Shown here in pieces: positions 12,788 to 25,073 of a stretch of 64,000 bases of DNA. The number at the start of each line of letters is the position of its first letter. Positions within the stretch are counted from its first letter, which is position 1. Source of the stretch: Sisyra terminalis (Eukaryota; Arthropoda; Insecta; Neuroptera; Sisyridae). The notes under the pieces were generated by a model. That model did not search any database and had not been told where the DNA came from. It was given only the letters and a program-made list of their open reading frames with translations. The stretch lies in contig OY292274.1 in NCBI GenBank assembly GCA_958496175.1, positions 45,890,630 through 45,954,629 of the forward strand, given 5' to 3'. Made by a program: the position numbers and the translations under genes.

Positions 12788-15700
12788 TTATTTTTGGCAA
12801 AAAAAGTTCCATGTCAAACCATCAGCATTAAATTCACCATCATCGAATCGTAATGAAGTCTTGACCAAGCTATTTAAAGCATCGAACATACATTTGTCGT
12901 TAACAAATTCTCTAAATAATAATGATTTTATAAAATAATGTGTTGGCTTATCATTGTCAATGCTATGTAATTGGCAGCCATAGCGATAGTGTTTCTTCTG
13001 CTTGATCTTCACTGGTGGATTTATTTTCTCAAATTCCTCGAAAGTGAACATTGGTTTTGGCTGAATTTTCACCAAATTTGTCTGATGTGGTCGACAAAGA
13101 GACTTACAAAAAATGCTTAAAAGTTCAAATCTAGAAGTGATTTAATATTAAAAAAAAAAGAAGAATTAAAACTTTTGTAATTTCAACCTTTTTTCGTGGG
13201 AATGCTCAAAAATGTTGACATCTCCGAGTCGATAAGCGTCAATTATATCCAGAACAGGAACTTTTTTTGTCTTCCCTGTTAATTGAATTTCATATTCAAT
13301 AGTTTCCTCTGCCAAAATTAGTGTTCCACGAGGTAATTCAATGTTGATCGTACTCAAAATCCACGATTTGTTTTTCAAGATATAAACCATGAAACCACCA
13401 CAACCTTTGAAAAAAATAAGGGATGCTTAAAAAAATTTTAGACAGTAATTTTCAAAATAGGATAATATCCGCTGGTGGGTCCGCGAGGTAATATCCGCTG
13501 TTTAACACAAATCAGACCTGAATTTCAAACGATTTTGTACATAAATTAATTCAATTGGATTTTTTTTTGAAACCTCACTTTATTTTTATTTTTTGAGTTT
13601 GAAAACTGATAATGAGGGGTTTCCTATGGAGTCGCTCAAATTAGTTTGAGAAGCACTGGTCTATAATAGTTTATGTTGAAACAAATAACTAGTTACAATT
13701 TGTGATTCCAAATAGCTAAACAGTCTAACAGCTAAACTCAAAGAAAACGTAAAAAATCATTGAGTTTTTGACTCATGTCCCTTTTAGAACCGTCAAATCT
13801 GGCCAAGCTGCATTCTCTACTATGTTTTTAATTTAATTCGCGAACAATTCGGCCAACAATGAAAGTTTAACCACAAGGGTGATAATTATGTCATATAAGA
13901 ATAGAATAAACAAAAAAATCGCGAATAGAATAAAAAAATGAAGTAGAAAATGCAGCGTTGCCAGATTTGACGGTTCTAAACGGGACATGAGCCAAAAATT
14001 CAATGATTTTTTACGTTTTCTTTGAATTTAACTATTGGCTGTTTAGCTGTTTGGATATAACAAGTTTTGAATTTGTTTCAACCGTTTCAACATATTCTAT
14101 TATAGACCAGTGCTTCTCAAACCAATTTGGGCGGCGCCATAGAAGACCCCTTCTACTCCTGCCAAGAAGCACGAAATATTTCTATAATAATACTAATAAT
14201 TTATTATACATAAATAAAGTATTGTTGACGTATTCAAGTGTTGTTGAGGAAAGCCTTGGATTTTTTAGCCCATGTCTCTTTTAGGTCGGTCAAAATCTGG
14301 CAACGTTCTATTTTCTACTTTGATTCAAGTTCAATTAGCGAATAAATCAGCCTACACTGAAACTAGCCACAAAAGAGGAAAAGAGGCAATTACAAAAATC
14401 GTGAATAGAATAAAAAACAAAATGTAACGATACCAGATTTTGGCCGACCTAAAAGGAACATGAACCAAAAAATATATTTATAATAGTATAAAATTTGAAA
14501 AGAAACATCCAATTCCTTTTAAATTGAATCCTAGGAAGTTAGATCCATGCTAAACTAAATATTCAAGAAGTGTACACGCCAACCAAAAGTTTAAGACCAA
14601 CCTAAGGTATAAAAAGATGGGGATATAGCATATACTACACTTTTTTGTGAAAACCGATGGTACATGTATTTTTTATACAAGTCACTATCTGATAACGCCT
14701 CATTCTCTATTTTGCTTAGTATTAATTCTTTTCAAACGCTATATTCTATCCGCTATCCCTCAACAGATACAGTGAAGCAAATAAGTAATTCAACTGGATT
14801 AAATTTTAGTTTATTTTTTGGGTAAACAGGGAAAATTGTGCGATTTTTAATTTAGACTTTATTTATGTCTACCTAATATCCAGTATATTAGTCGTCCTAT
14901 CATGATTAAATTCGCACTAGTATGATAACATTCTTTTAGTTTAGCTGTTGAAAAAAAGTTCAATCATGACCAACTCTAAAAACAGTGATTTTATAAGCAC
15001 ATTAATATTTTTATTCCTTACCTAAATAAAATTTAACCGAATCTTCCTTATCAGATGTTAAAAACGAAACTTTCCAATTCGAATAGTCGGTAACATTTTT
15101 ACGAAATTCTTTCTCACATTTGATTTCCTTAATGGTTAAATTGAGAAAATCTAGAAAGTGTACAACAAAAATCTTCAATCAAAATCTGTATCATTTTTTT
15201 TATTTTGTAGGAAAAACTTGCCATTTTTTTCTAGAATTGTTAAAAGCAACTCGTTAGGTGTCCCGTTTACTGGAGCTGAGCGATTTTTATTCGGAATATT
15301 CCAATATTTCAAGCAATCATTTCGTAAATCGTATTGCCTGGTTTCCCGTAAGTTTTGGTCGCGACTAAATGCAATTATTTTCATTAGACTCATAATTTGT
15401 CGTTTACAAATTCTATAAGTAAATAACAAATATGTATTTCTTGAACAAAAACAGGTGGATCGATAGTAAAAACTGAATAATATTTTGCTCTTATTTTACT
15501 TGAACTGTGTGAATATTTGTACAATAGATGAAATAATATCTTCCTAATGGGAGTTTCAATAAACTGCTTCAAATTTACTGCTATATAAATAATTATCATT
15601 GGATGTCTTATGATGTTATTTCTTTCAAAGTATGCAGCCAAAGTTGGCATAGTTGACCAAACCAATCAGAATCAAAGTTCCAAATATTACTTCAAAGAAA

Positions 15701-18700
15701 ATTTACAAAATACTGAGTCAGAAGTAGCTAAACCGTGGCCTACGGACCGCATTAGATTCGCCTTGATCATTTTTCCGGCAAGTAACATCCATCATACTTT
15801 TACAAAATATATTTATTTTTTAATAGTCAAAGTAATGGAAATTAAGTCTATCTAAATCTAACATGGAGAATTGGAGATTATAATTTTATATGTGACCTGC
15901 GGTGCTATACGATACGTTTTTCCGTATTTTTAAACTTATACTAGAAGAGCAAAATAAATCAGTTTTTTAATTCAAATAATTTTCACTCTTACTTCTCATT
16001 GCTTTTTAAAATGTATGTTATAAATTTCTTATCGCTAGTAAAAATATGTTCAGGTACAATCGTAATAATGTCAGTTTGAGAATAAAATCCCAATTCCCAT
16101 AATTTTTCATTAATTTCTTGCAGATATTCTCGAATTTTGCATTTGTTTGGTCTTTTATATTTACAAATCAAATATCGTTCTGAATTGGCCGGACGACTGG
16201 CATTCGGTTTCAATATAGCAACTAAAGTATAAAAAAAATGTAAAATATGTTAATATTCAAATACATTTCTAAAGATTGTAAGATAAAAACCTGATTCAAA
16301 ACTTCGATACATTAGATACAATAAACCGATGCTAAAGGGTGTGAATAAATCGAAAACTTTTGTCACAAAATGTCCATTTGTACGTACAATCGATAATGCT
16401 AGCAAACATTGGCATAAGTAGATTTGCTTAGATAAAACTTCTTGCCATTTTTCGTTCCCATCAACTGAAAACCCCTGCAAATTTAAATTTAAACTATTTG
16501 TATTTTAATCGAAAGAAAAAAATATTTACACCATCGGACATCATAAAATGAACTCCAAATCCGTCTGTTTGCTGGATGACTTTCTCGGAAAAGTCCACAA
16601 TGTTGGCCGGATCGTAAATATTACCGTCATCTTGAATGCCGTATAGCGCTTGAAAGTTTTCGGTTGACGCAGCATAGAAGTCATTTAATTTGAAATCATG
16701 TTCACCTCGTAAAGTGAAACCAAATCCTGCATACATTGATATTAAAAATTTCAAAAGACGTTACAGAAATAAAATAAAATATACCTTTGTAAAACCATTT
16801 TTTTCGCCATAGAATATATTCACTGAATCCTCCAGGTCCAGCGCAAACATCCGCGAAATAATACGGCTTACCACTAGTCGAATGTCTTGGCTAAAATATT
16901 TTTTTATTTTTAACAATTTATTCATTTTTAGATTTTTTGAAATTTTTTTTATTATATATACAGTGTATTTATGTTTCACTAATCCGGCACTATTAAAAAC
17001 CGGAGGGTGCCGGATTATTGGAATGTTCGGATTACTGGAATATAGTGAAAAAGTCATAGGTAATGCATAAAATAAAGCATTTCGTAGAGCGCACAGGTAT
17101 AGTGGGGCGAGGGAAGCGTGGGCGGAGGGTGCCGGATTATTGGATGTACCGATCTATCGAAGTGTCGGATTAGTGAGATTATATGTATATTATATTTTTT
17201 GGCTCATATCTCTTTTTGAACTGTCAAATCTGGCAACGTTTTCAACTTTATTATTAAATAGATTCGGGAGTAAATCAGGTCATACCATAATGAAAATTTG
17301 CCAACAAAAAAGCAAATCATACGATATTAGAATTGAATTAATAAAATAATCGCGAATTAAATTAAAAAACAAAGTATATCATGCGAAAAGGAATATGAGC
17401 CACCAATTTAATCTATTATTTGAAAACTAATAACTTTCTGAGAAATATTCACAGCCCAACACTGACAAACTGACAAATGGCGAAAATTGGCAATTGAATG
17501 AAAACGAAATGATAGTTGAAACCAATGACAACAATCAGTTCAAAATTGAGACAACAATTATTATATCTGTATTACACTCAGATGTATGTGTTTACATTCT
17601 TTGTTCTCTGGTTTTGCCGCCGTACATACATTTGCCTATTATATTGACCTTAAAAGTATAAATTGTGTTTAAAATTATATCATATTTTAGATATCACAAA
17701 CTACTAATAACTGATGTACCATTTAAGGTACTACCGGAAGATGCTATGGCAGTGAATTAAAAACATTTTTTTCATTACGACTAATAAGTATAACTTCTCA
17801 CACGCATACACACCGTTTTTTTTTTTGTTAATTCTGTGAACTTCTTAGGCAAGCTTTACAAAAGTAATAATACGTTTACTGTTTTAATTTGGTTCGGAAA
17901 ATATTCTCGTTAATTTGTTAAGGCCACATAAGCTTATGTGTAGAAAGAATTAAATAAAAAATCTCATTGTTCTCCGGCATACATTTACCTTGAGCACATT
18001 TGCAAAAAAATAATTTTTTGAAAATAAAATATTTTTTTGCAAATAAAAAGATCACGAAAAAAATTCGCAATTCCAGTCAGAAATAGACTAGAGTTTCACT
18101 AATATTCTTTCTGTTATTTTATACATATATTTTAACAACTCTAATAATTTGATTTGCTTTTAAGTATGTATTGTAATGGAATCTCCACAGTACACAACCC
18201 CCCCCCCCCCAATCCGCCCATGGGTACATCCGTAATTAAACTAAATAAAGGTACAAAAATATTTTATGTCAATATAAAATATCGTATTTTGAATTAATTA
18301 TTGCAATAAAAACTTTTATTTTCATTGTTCTTATAATCTTGTACTGTTTCAATTCGGTTTTTGCCTAAAATGGCATCAACTCTTTTTTGCACACACAAGC
18401 TTATGTGGTTAAAACGAGTTGACGACAACACTTTTCTACCCCAATCCTTGCTACTGAGAAAATCTCATTTAGCACTCTTTCATGATAACCACCGATAATG
18501 GTCATTAGTTAAACTTACAATTTTATTTTCAAATCATTGTAATACTGTGAGTACTATGTTTTAAAGACTTACATCTTTTTCAAGGTTCGTAAATAAAAAG
18601 TTACACGCAGCATCAATATTAGCCATTTTCAGCGCAGCTCGATTCAGGAAAAACACATTGCGGATTGTTTCAAATGGATTAGCTCTACTTCGAGCTTTAC

Positions 18701-19268
18701 ACAATTCAAGAGGTTCTAAGTATTGCAGCAACTCTTTGGCTTTCAATACGTCCTTCAATAAACTTTGGTCACAGTATTTGAAAACTTTTTCCATTTCATT
18801 AATTTTCTCTCCACATTGAATCCAAGGTTTATCTATTTCGGAAGTAATTATATCATCATCAGGAGAAGAAATCCAAGAGAGTTGTTCTTTAACTTCAATG
18901 TCCTGATACAAAAGAGGAAATTTGAAAAGACTATAGTTCTATTGCTGAAAAATTTCATACTTCTTTGGCAAAATCCCATTCTAAGTTTTCGAAGTTACAA
19001 CTATCGAAGCCCAATCCCAATTTATTGGATTTGGACTTAGTTTCAACGATATCAGTTCTTCCTTGATTATTTTTTCCAAGTCCTGCCCCATGTATGTATC
19101 CCATTTTTTCCTAAAGTAAACAACTCTACAGCAATTAAAAGGCTATTAATATGGTATTTTAAAACTTGCCATAATTTTAAGCACTTTGTCGTCATGATAA
19201 TCGAGTATTTTCCTTGGCTTTAAATACGGTAATAACATATCGTTAATAGACTTTTCCGGCTCTTCCAT
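12788..19268 (-). CDS. CMTR1: Cap-specific mRNA (nucleoside-2'-O-)-methyltransferase 1
   Basis: Nuclear enzyme that methylates the first transcribed nucleotide of capped mRNA (cap1) with S-adenosylmethionine. Minus-strand exons: 19268-19170, 19110-18961, 18902-18573, 16890-16785, 16726-16530, 16474-16291, 16221-15993, 15412-15222, 15150-15022, 13404-13188, 13130-12788 (2,175 nt, 724 residues; the human protein is about 835). Residues 32-80 are a G-patch ([17 protein letters not shown]). The RrmJ-type methyltransferase follows, with SAM motif [17 protein letters not shown] near residue 205, then FMMSDGGFSV and [14 protein letters not shown] carrying the expected catalytic Asp and Lys, then [14 protein letters not shown] guanylyltransferase-like C-terminal half follows. 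The vertebrate WW domain is not seen, and the protein ends soon after that region. Introns 1 and 8 fit only GC-AG splice sites. Confidence 0.93.
13613..14150. repeat. Large palindrome with MITE copy C at its centre
   Basis: About 150 bp at 13,613-13,770 is repeated in inverted orientation at 13,993-14,150, for example GAGAAGCACTGGTCTATAAT against its complement near 14,100-14,120. The shared GAAAACGTAAAAAATCATTG lies next to the MITE. The centre, 13,771-13,992, is a copy of the palindromic MITE family (CATGTCCCTTTTAGAACCGT to its complement). The outer arms include a hAT-type end, CAGTGCTTCTCAAACC. It lies in CMTR1 intron 9. Confidence 0.8.
14267..14467. mobile_element. Palindromic MITE, copy D
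   Basis: The ends CCATGTCTCTTTTAGGTCGG and its complement near 14,447-14,465 (GACCTAAAAGGAACATG) flank the family centre. It lies in CMTR1 intron 9, about 120 bp from the large palindrome. Confidence 0.75.
17200..17403. mobile_element. Palindromic MITE, copy E
   Basis: Starts GGCTCATATCTCTTTTTGAA and ends with a diverged complement AAAAGGAATATGAGCC. The centre has the family signature CGATATTAGAATTGAATTAA. It lies in the 1.7-kb CMTR1 intron 3. That intron also has a 12-bp poly-C run near 18,199 and no coding potential. Confidence 0.7.
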
Positions 19269-20185
19269 TTTCCAGGATTAATAATATTTATTGACTTGAA
19301 AAATAAAATTGAGCCACAATATATAAGTTGATCTCTACTTCCTTAAAATACAGTGAAATATATTTTTCAGTATTTTATTGTAAAAAAATTAAATGATAAG
19401 GTGTGTTTGTAAACATTTTGATTGTTATAGGTTATCTTCCTTATCTTCTATAGAAAAAAACGAATATCTAATGATGAAACTTTATAATCATATTTTGTTT
19501 AATTAGACACTTAATTTTAATTATTTCAAATAAATTTTTAATATTTAATTTTTAAAATAATGGTTTAATGTTGATTTTCGTTGACTTATAAAATACACGT
19601 GAGGTTCTCGTTTATAACCGCCTTGTTCGGCAAAATTCGGTTTATTCAAAGCGGCTTTATTTAAATTATTTCTGGACTTTTATGAAATACCTGACAAGTT
19701 TCTTCGGTATACTTTAAACCGGTACAAACTGGTAACATATCATTCTTTATTTTGTTTTTAATTCAATTCACGAATAAATCGATCATAATGAATTATTTGA
19801 TTTATTCATGTATTGAATTTAAAAAAAAATAGAGAATGAGACGTTGGATTGTACCAGTCTAAAATATATATTATGTACCAATTATATATTTACGATTTGC
19901 ATAATAAATCATATCCAAATAATTTTTTTTAAGAAATTTAGTATCTATGCTGATAATCTGATAAATCCTTAAAAGGTATAAAGCTCATAAAATTACATTT
20001 CTATTTTCTTTTTAATAGGAAAATATAAAAAATAAAATCCAAGGAGAAATTATTTTTTAAAAATGATTTTTAATAAGTTTTAAAATATTGTATTAAAATC
20101 AGAATTTATTTTATAAAAATAACTCAATTCCTTCACTCATTTAAAATTGTCTTTCTAAACTTAATTAATTACTTTAAAGAAACAA
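19269..20185. other. CMTR1-RBBP5 intergenic interval with a MITE-like relic
   Basis: AT-rich interval. Around 19,690-19,868 there is a foldback of about 180 bp distantly resembling the palindromic MITE (CTTTATTTTGTTTTTAATTC and CACGAATAAATCGATCATAA). No gene is seen. Confidence 0.35.
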
Positions 20186-23100
20186 TTATTTCCTTGGTCG
20201 ACCAGCTCCTTTTTTCCCCGTACTCGTCGGCTGTTTGTCTTTTCCTTTGTTATTTAAGAGTGGATGAACTTCTAAAAAAATCCAAACGGAATATAAAATT
20301 GTATATACAATTACTTAGAGATTCGAGCTAACCGTCGCTGTTACATTGAAGTGCAATATCAAATGATTTATATTTTCGTTTTTTCGGACTGGGGCCATTG
20401 GATGAGTTATTATATGGTGCACCTGGTGTATCTGGAACTGCTGCGCCACTCGCATTGTTCCAACCTTCTTCAGGATCTTCAATCTAAACAAAAAAATGAA
20501 TGTAAACAATTGTAAAATTATGTTTTCAAAACTTTAATTTTTTACTTCTGGTGCAATGGGCAGGAAGTGGAGTGCTTCAGTGTTTTCATTGTCCTCATCT
20601 GAGCTGCAAAAGGCTGCAACCGGATCGACCTGGGTCACATCCACCTCCAAGTCTTCATCTTGTTGCGCTTCGTTGCCACTCGTAATAGATTTATCTTCGT
20701 CTTCCAAATCAAATTCACTTTCTCTTTCTTCATATTCTACGTTTTCGTCCAATTCTTTGAAATCGGGGGCGAACGCTGACCAGTTTTCGACTTGATTTTG
20801 AGCCCAAACACTGACAACGCCCGATGAGATACTCGCGATTATCGGTCGTACAGGGTGCCATACTACATCAAGAAGTAATTCACCTTTGGTACCATGCAAA
20901 ATTTTAACTAAATTTCCTATCGACTTTTCCCAAATGTAAAGTGCATGTTGTCTGGCCGAACCTGCACAAATGTATTCACCGTCACCGGAAAAACAACATT
21001 TTTTCCACATGGTTCTGTCAAAGAAAATTTAAATTTATTTTTAACGGAAAAATTACGTTATTAAAACGGTTTACTTATTAACTAAATCCTGCAATTTTTG
21101 AATTGGTTCAGGTTCTCCATCTTTACCGCATGCCATTACCTCCTTGCTATCGTACACTCGGATCACTCGGTCTGCTGTATTTACCAAAAAAAAGCTAAAA
21201 CCCAATTTTTATATAATATTTTTTCTTAAAATCAAAAAGATTAAAAAATAGAATCCCGAACTCAAGCATTGTGACCATCGCAAATGGTACCAAAGAATAG
21301 TTAGGATTAGTTTTAGTAGGATAAGTTCTTTTATGAATGCAATATATGAGTATAGGATCATTACTCTAATTTTTGTACTCTTATCGCATACTTACTCTCC
21401 TCTTCTAGCAAATTCGATACTTTTTACAGCAGTAGCACTTGATGTTCCCAAGGTAATTCGAAAACTAGCTTTTACTGTTAAAGTTTTCGCATCGAAAACG
21501 ATCACACGTCCTTTAGCATTTCCTGTAAAAACATGATCACCTCTTCGATCAAAAGAAGCAACAATATTCAAATCTCCCTGAAATATCAAGAGATAAGATT
21601 AAAGCTATAATTTTATATTTATTAGATATTTAGAGACTCACGTCTTCATCCAGAGGTACGATTTCGTGTTGCCCATGAAGATTGACTAGGACTGCAGCGT
21701 GCCTCATAGGACAAACCAGCAGTCGATTTATGCTTCGCGGTTCACATTGCACTTTTAAAACTGGACATGGAAACCGATATTTTTGTTCACATTCACTAGT
21801 AAGAACATCCCAAATACAGACGGTATTGTCGGTAGAAGCTGATGCCAACTATAAACCAAGGGTAATGGTTTCAATATAAATACAAATCGTACAACATTTA
21901 ATTTACTTTGTGTCCATTTCGAGACCAACTCAAACTGCATACGGGATGCACATGAGCTGAAATGATTTTTGCAATTCCTCGGGTCAAAAAATCCCAAATT
22001 ACAATGCGACCATCATTGCATCCTACCGCCAACAAAGTGCCTCGTTTGTTGAAAGCACACGTTCCCGCCAAAGATATACAATCTAAAGCTCCATCAAACT
22101 CCTATAATAAAATAACATAAAAGTACTTCATTAAATCTTTTAAAAACCTAAACAAGCAAAATAAACATTGTCATTATTATGAAACGCCTATACATGAGTC
22201 AATATATTGACCAACGCTTGACCAATATGTATGAACGGAGAACCTTAGAATGTTAGCCCAAGTATTGGAGTGTTGACCAAAGGGCTAAGTGTGACTTTTG
22301 TGACATATATCTGAAGATTTTGGGAAGAAAATTTTTGAAACGATTTTATATGATTTAAGCTTCGAAATTTTGTGCAAGACTTCAAAACATTAAAAAAGTC
22401 TTACTTATCTAAGCTATTTATTAAGTTGTAACGATTTAATTATTCCAAAAAGGAAAAATAACGGGTATAAAGCTATCTGAGTTTATAATCCCAACTGCTG
22501 TTTCACCCATACGTAAGTTGAATTAGAAGTACTATCAATGAATTACCAATAAATTGAGAATGAATTCTTATTATTAAGTAATGTTTGATATTACAATAAG
22601 TTGAATTAAGTATTTATAACGTAAGAAGGGATTGCAATACCGGTATATCGAGATACCAAATACCGGTATTTTGTACCAGGTATTTAATACAATTTCGTAG
22701 TACCGATATTCGATAAGTTTATATACCGTATTTTCGGGACTCAAGTCCTTTTAGCACACTCAAATCTGGCAAAGTTGCATTTTCGACTTGGTTTTTTATT
22801 ATATTCGCGATTTTTTGTTAATTTAATTCTAATATGGTATATTTTTCTTTTTTGTGGCTAAATTTACATTACGAGCTAATTTATTCGCGAATTAAATTAA
22901 AAACAAAGTCGAAAATGCAATGGTGCCAGATTTCACTGTACAAAAAGAGACTTGAATAAATTTTGTTTTTATATCGCCCTAACGGATTAGGCTGCGAATA
23001 CAAAGTGGAATTAAAAAATGTCTTAGGAAATTTATACAATGATTTTAAAAATGAAAAAAAAAGAAAAGAGACTAACCAATTCGAATTAGATCAAGTTTAT

Positions 23101-24018
23101 AGTAAATTTTCTTTAACTTTTTTACTCACAAACCAAACCAAATTCAGAAGAATTCAGTAAGTTATCGAAAATGATGATGACACTTGTTTTAATAGTGAAA
23201 AGTAATTGTCTCTTGAACAAAAGTTAGAGTTATCGTTAAATTAAAAATTCAACAAATCAAAACACAATACAGAAATCAGTTATATCCAAAACCATCCCAC
23301 GATTATTCGATTTATTTGAAGATGGAAGAATTCAAATTTGGCGGAATTAAGAGGTAAGTACTTGGAAAAAGTACATCCCGCCTTGCTAACAGTAACACCA
23401 ACTAGCGTAGATACTAAAAGAGCGTTTTCGACAGCTGGTAACTTTAGCACAGAACTACATTCCAGGCTTAATAACAGTACAATTAATGTATCATGTTTAA
23501 TAAGACCACATTTCAAAAATTTGTAATAGTACCATAGACTGAATAGTGATAATCACACTTTTTTGTAATTTAAATACATACGATGCTTGTTTTTCCTTTA
23601 CTTTTTTGTGACTCTTTTTATAATAAATATCTTTATATAAAGCGGGTATTCCGGTTTAAAAAAATACCGAATAGCGGAATTGAACTTTTGATCCGGTATT
23701 GGAATCCCTAAACGTAAGTTGATAAAAGTTCAACTGAGATTAATCGCTCCAAAATTTCCATTGACTTTTTTGACATTAGTGAAACTTGTAGATCGTAAAT
23801 GCCACATTAATAAAATGATTATAAATATGCAATAAACTAAAAATTTGCAACATTCAAATTGTCTTTTATTGAAGAAAACGAAATAATTTTCTATGGGAAT
23901 ATTAAAAACTAACCTCTGGATAATTTTGACCGAATGACTCTGAAAAAGAAAAATATTATGCATTAAACTATCGAATTCACCTAATTAATCGTTTTTTACC
24001 TAGCAACTCTAAATTCAT
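20186..24018 (-). CDS. RBBP5: Retinoblastoma-binding protein 5, COMPASS/MLL core subunit
   Basis: Nuclear WD40 subunit which, with WDR5, ASH2L and DPY30, activates SET1/MLL histone H3K4 methyltransferases. Minus-strand exons: 24018-24000, 23939-23914, 22101-21907, 21848-21642, 21577-21396, 21194-21075, 21014-20546, 20483-20333, 20271-20186 (1,455 nt, 484 residues; the human protein is 538). Starts MNLELLESFGQNYPE as in the family. WD repeats cover about residues 15-325, including LASASTDNTVCIWD and YICAGSARQHALYIWEKSIG. The activation/ASH2L-binding segment is strongly conserved: VENWSAFAPDFKELDENVEY then EERESEF. AAFCSSDE and EVHPLL follow. The C-terminus ends in a basic GKKGAGRPRK. Intron 2 holds a 1.1-kb hAT transposon. 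Confidence 0.96.
22737..22955. mobile_element. Palindromic MITE, copy F (nested in hAT)
   Basis: Left arm ACTCAAGTCCTTTTAGCACA, right arm ending AAAAAGAGACTTGA. The centre is inverted relative to several other copies (TTTTTCTTTTTTGTGGCTAA). It is entirely inside the hAT element, so it inserted later. Confidence 0.75.
22963..23526 (+). pseudogene. hAT transposase C-terminal remnant
   Basis: Two plus-strand open stretches lie inside the hAT element. The second (about 23,338-23,526) reads HPALLTVTPTSVDTKRAFST then AGNFSTELHSRLNN, matching the hATC dimerisation region (A-x-PATSAxSERxFSxAG...R-x-x-L). It ends in a stop. The catalytic and BED zinc-finger regions are missing, so it is non-functional. 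Confidence 0.75.
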
Positions 24019-25073
24019 TCTTTCTTAACTTTGTTTCGATTGCAACAATTTTTAATTAATATTTTATTTATTTATTTTTTCTAATTTAAATTTCTTCTTG
24101 CGGCTTGGAAATCTAAACAAATTGATTGACAGCACATAGTGCCAATATAAGAAAGGTAAGAAACAAAACGTACTTTTATTTTTAAGATTATAAATGGTTT
24201 TACTTGTTTTAGATAAGAATTTACGCCAAAATATTAATTAAAAATCAATATTGAATGAAAATTTTTGATTTTCAGTCAAACGTTTTTATTTAGAAATTAT
24301 TTTTTAATAGCAGTGTGCTCTAGTGGCAAATCGTAGAATTAATCATTGAAGATGGAAATGGCGGCTTTTTAATAATTTTAGGCATTTTAGGTATTGGTTG
24401 GTTTGATAGGTGTTGACAACTACCACAACTACTGATTAATTTGTACAAACATTATTTTGAAAAATTAAAATAGGACTACTATTACTTATGATGCTAAGTT
24501 AAAATACGAAAATAAATGTTTGCAACGTAAAAACTTTATTGTATTAAAAACGTTAAAAACGATGTAATTATAATGTTATAACTCAATCATAAAATATATA
24601 CTATGTAATTTTAAAAATATATATAAATTTTTGAAATGCTTATTTATTATGGTATCAATTACTTTTCACTTTGTGTTAATTTTTTTGAAAATATTCGAGC
24701 TTTTATCACAAAATTAAACAACGTGTAAAAATACAAACCTTTTCACGCTTGTCACATTAATATTTTTTCAAATATCGAATATAAATGATTTGTAATGAAC
24801 ATAGAAGAGTTAAATTATACAAAGGCACTTTTTTGTAGCTATGTAAATATACAACGCATAACTTAAGGAAAAACAAACTCTTAATTTTCTTATAAAACTA
24901 AATATTGAATATGAATTCACCTAGCCTATAATTTCCTTTAATTTTTGCACATTATCGACTTTCTAATATTTGCTATAAATTAAGTATCATTTTTGTCGCT
25001 AATATTTTGTGCTTTAAATAAAAGTTTCTTCAAAAATACGAGTAAGGCAATTTCATAATACTCCAACCTGTTT
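24019..25073. other. Intergenic: RBBP5 upstream and aldo-keto reductase 3' flank
   Basis: Very AT-rich. The right part is presumably the 3'UTR of the reductase. No other gene or repeat structure is recognised. Confidence 0.4.

Larger units (their letters stand above)
22626..23710 (+). mobile_element. hAT transposon relic with perfect 8-bp target duplication
   Basis: The terminal repeats are AAGGGATTGCAATACCGG at 22,626 and the complement of TAGGGATTCCAATACCGG ending at 23,710. Both sides are flanked by AACGTAAG (22,618-22,625 and 23,711-23,718), the 8-bp duplication expected for hAT. It lies in RBBP5 intron 2 in antisense orientation to the gene. A MITE (copy F) is nested near its 5' end. 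Confidence 0.88.
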
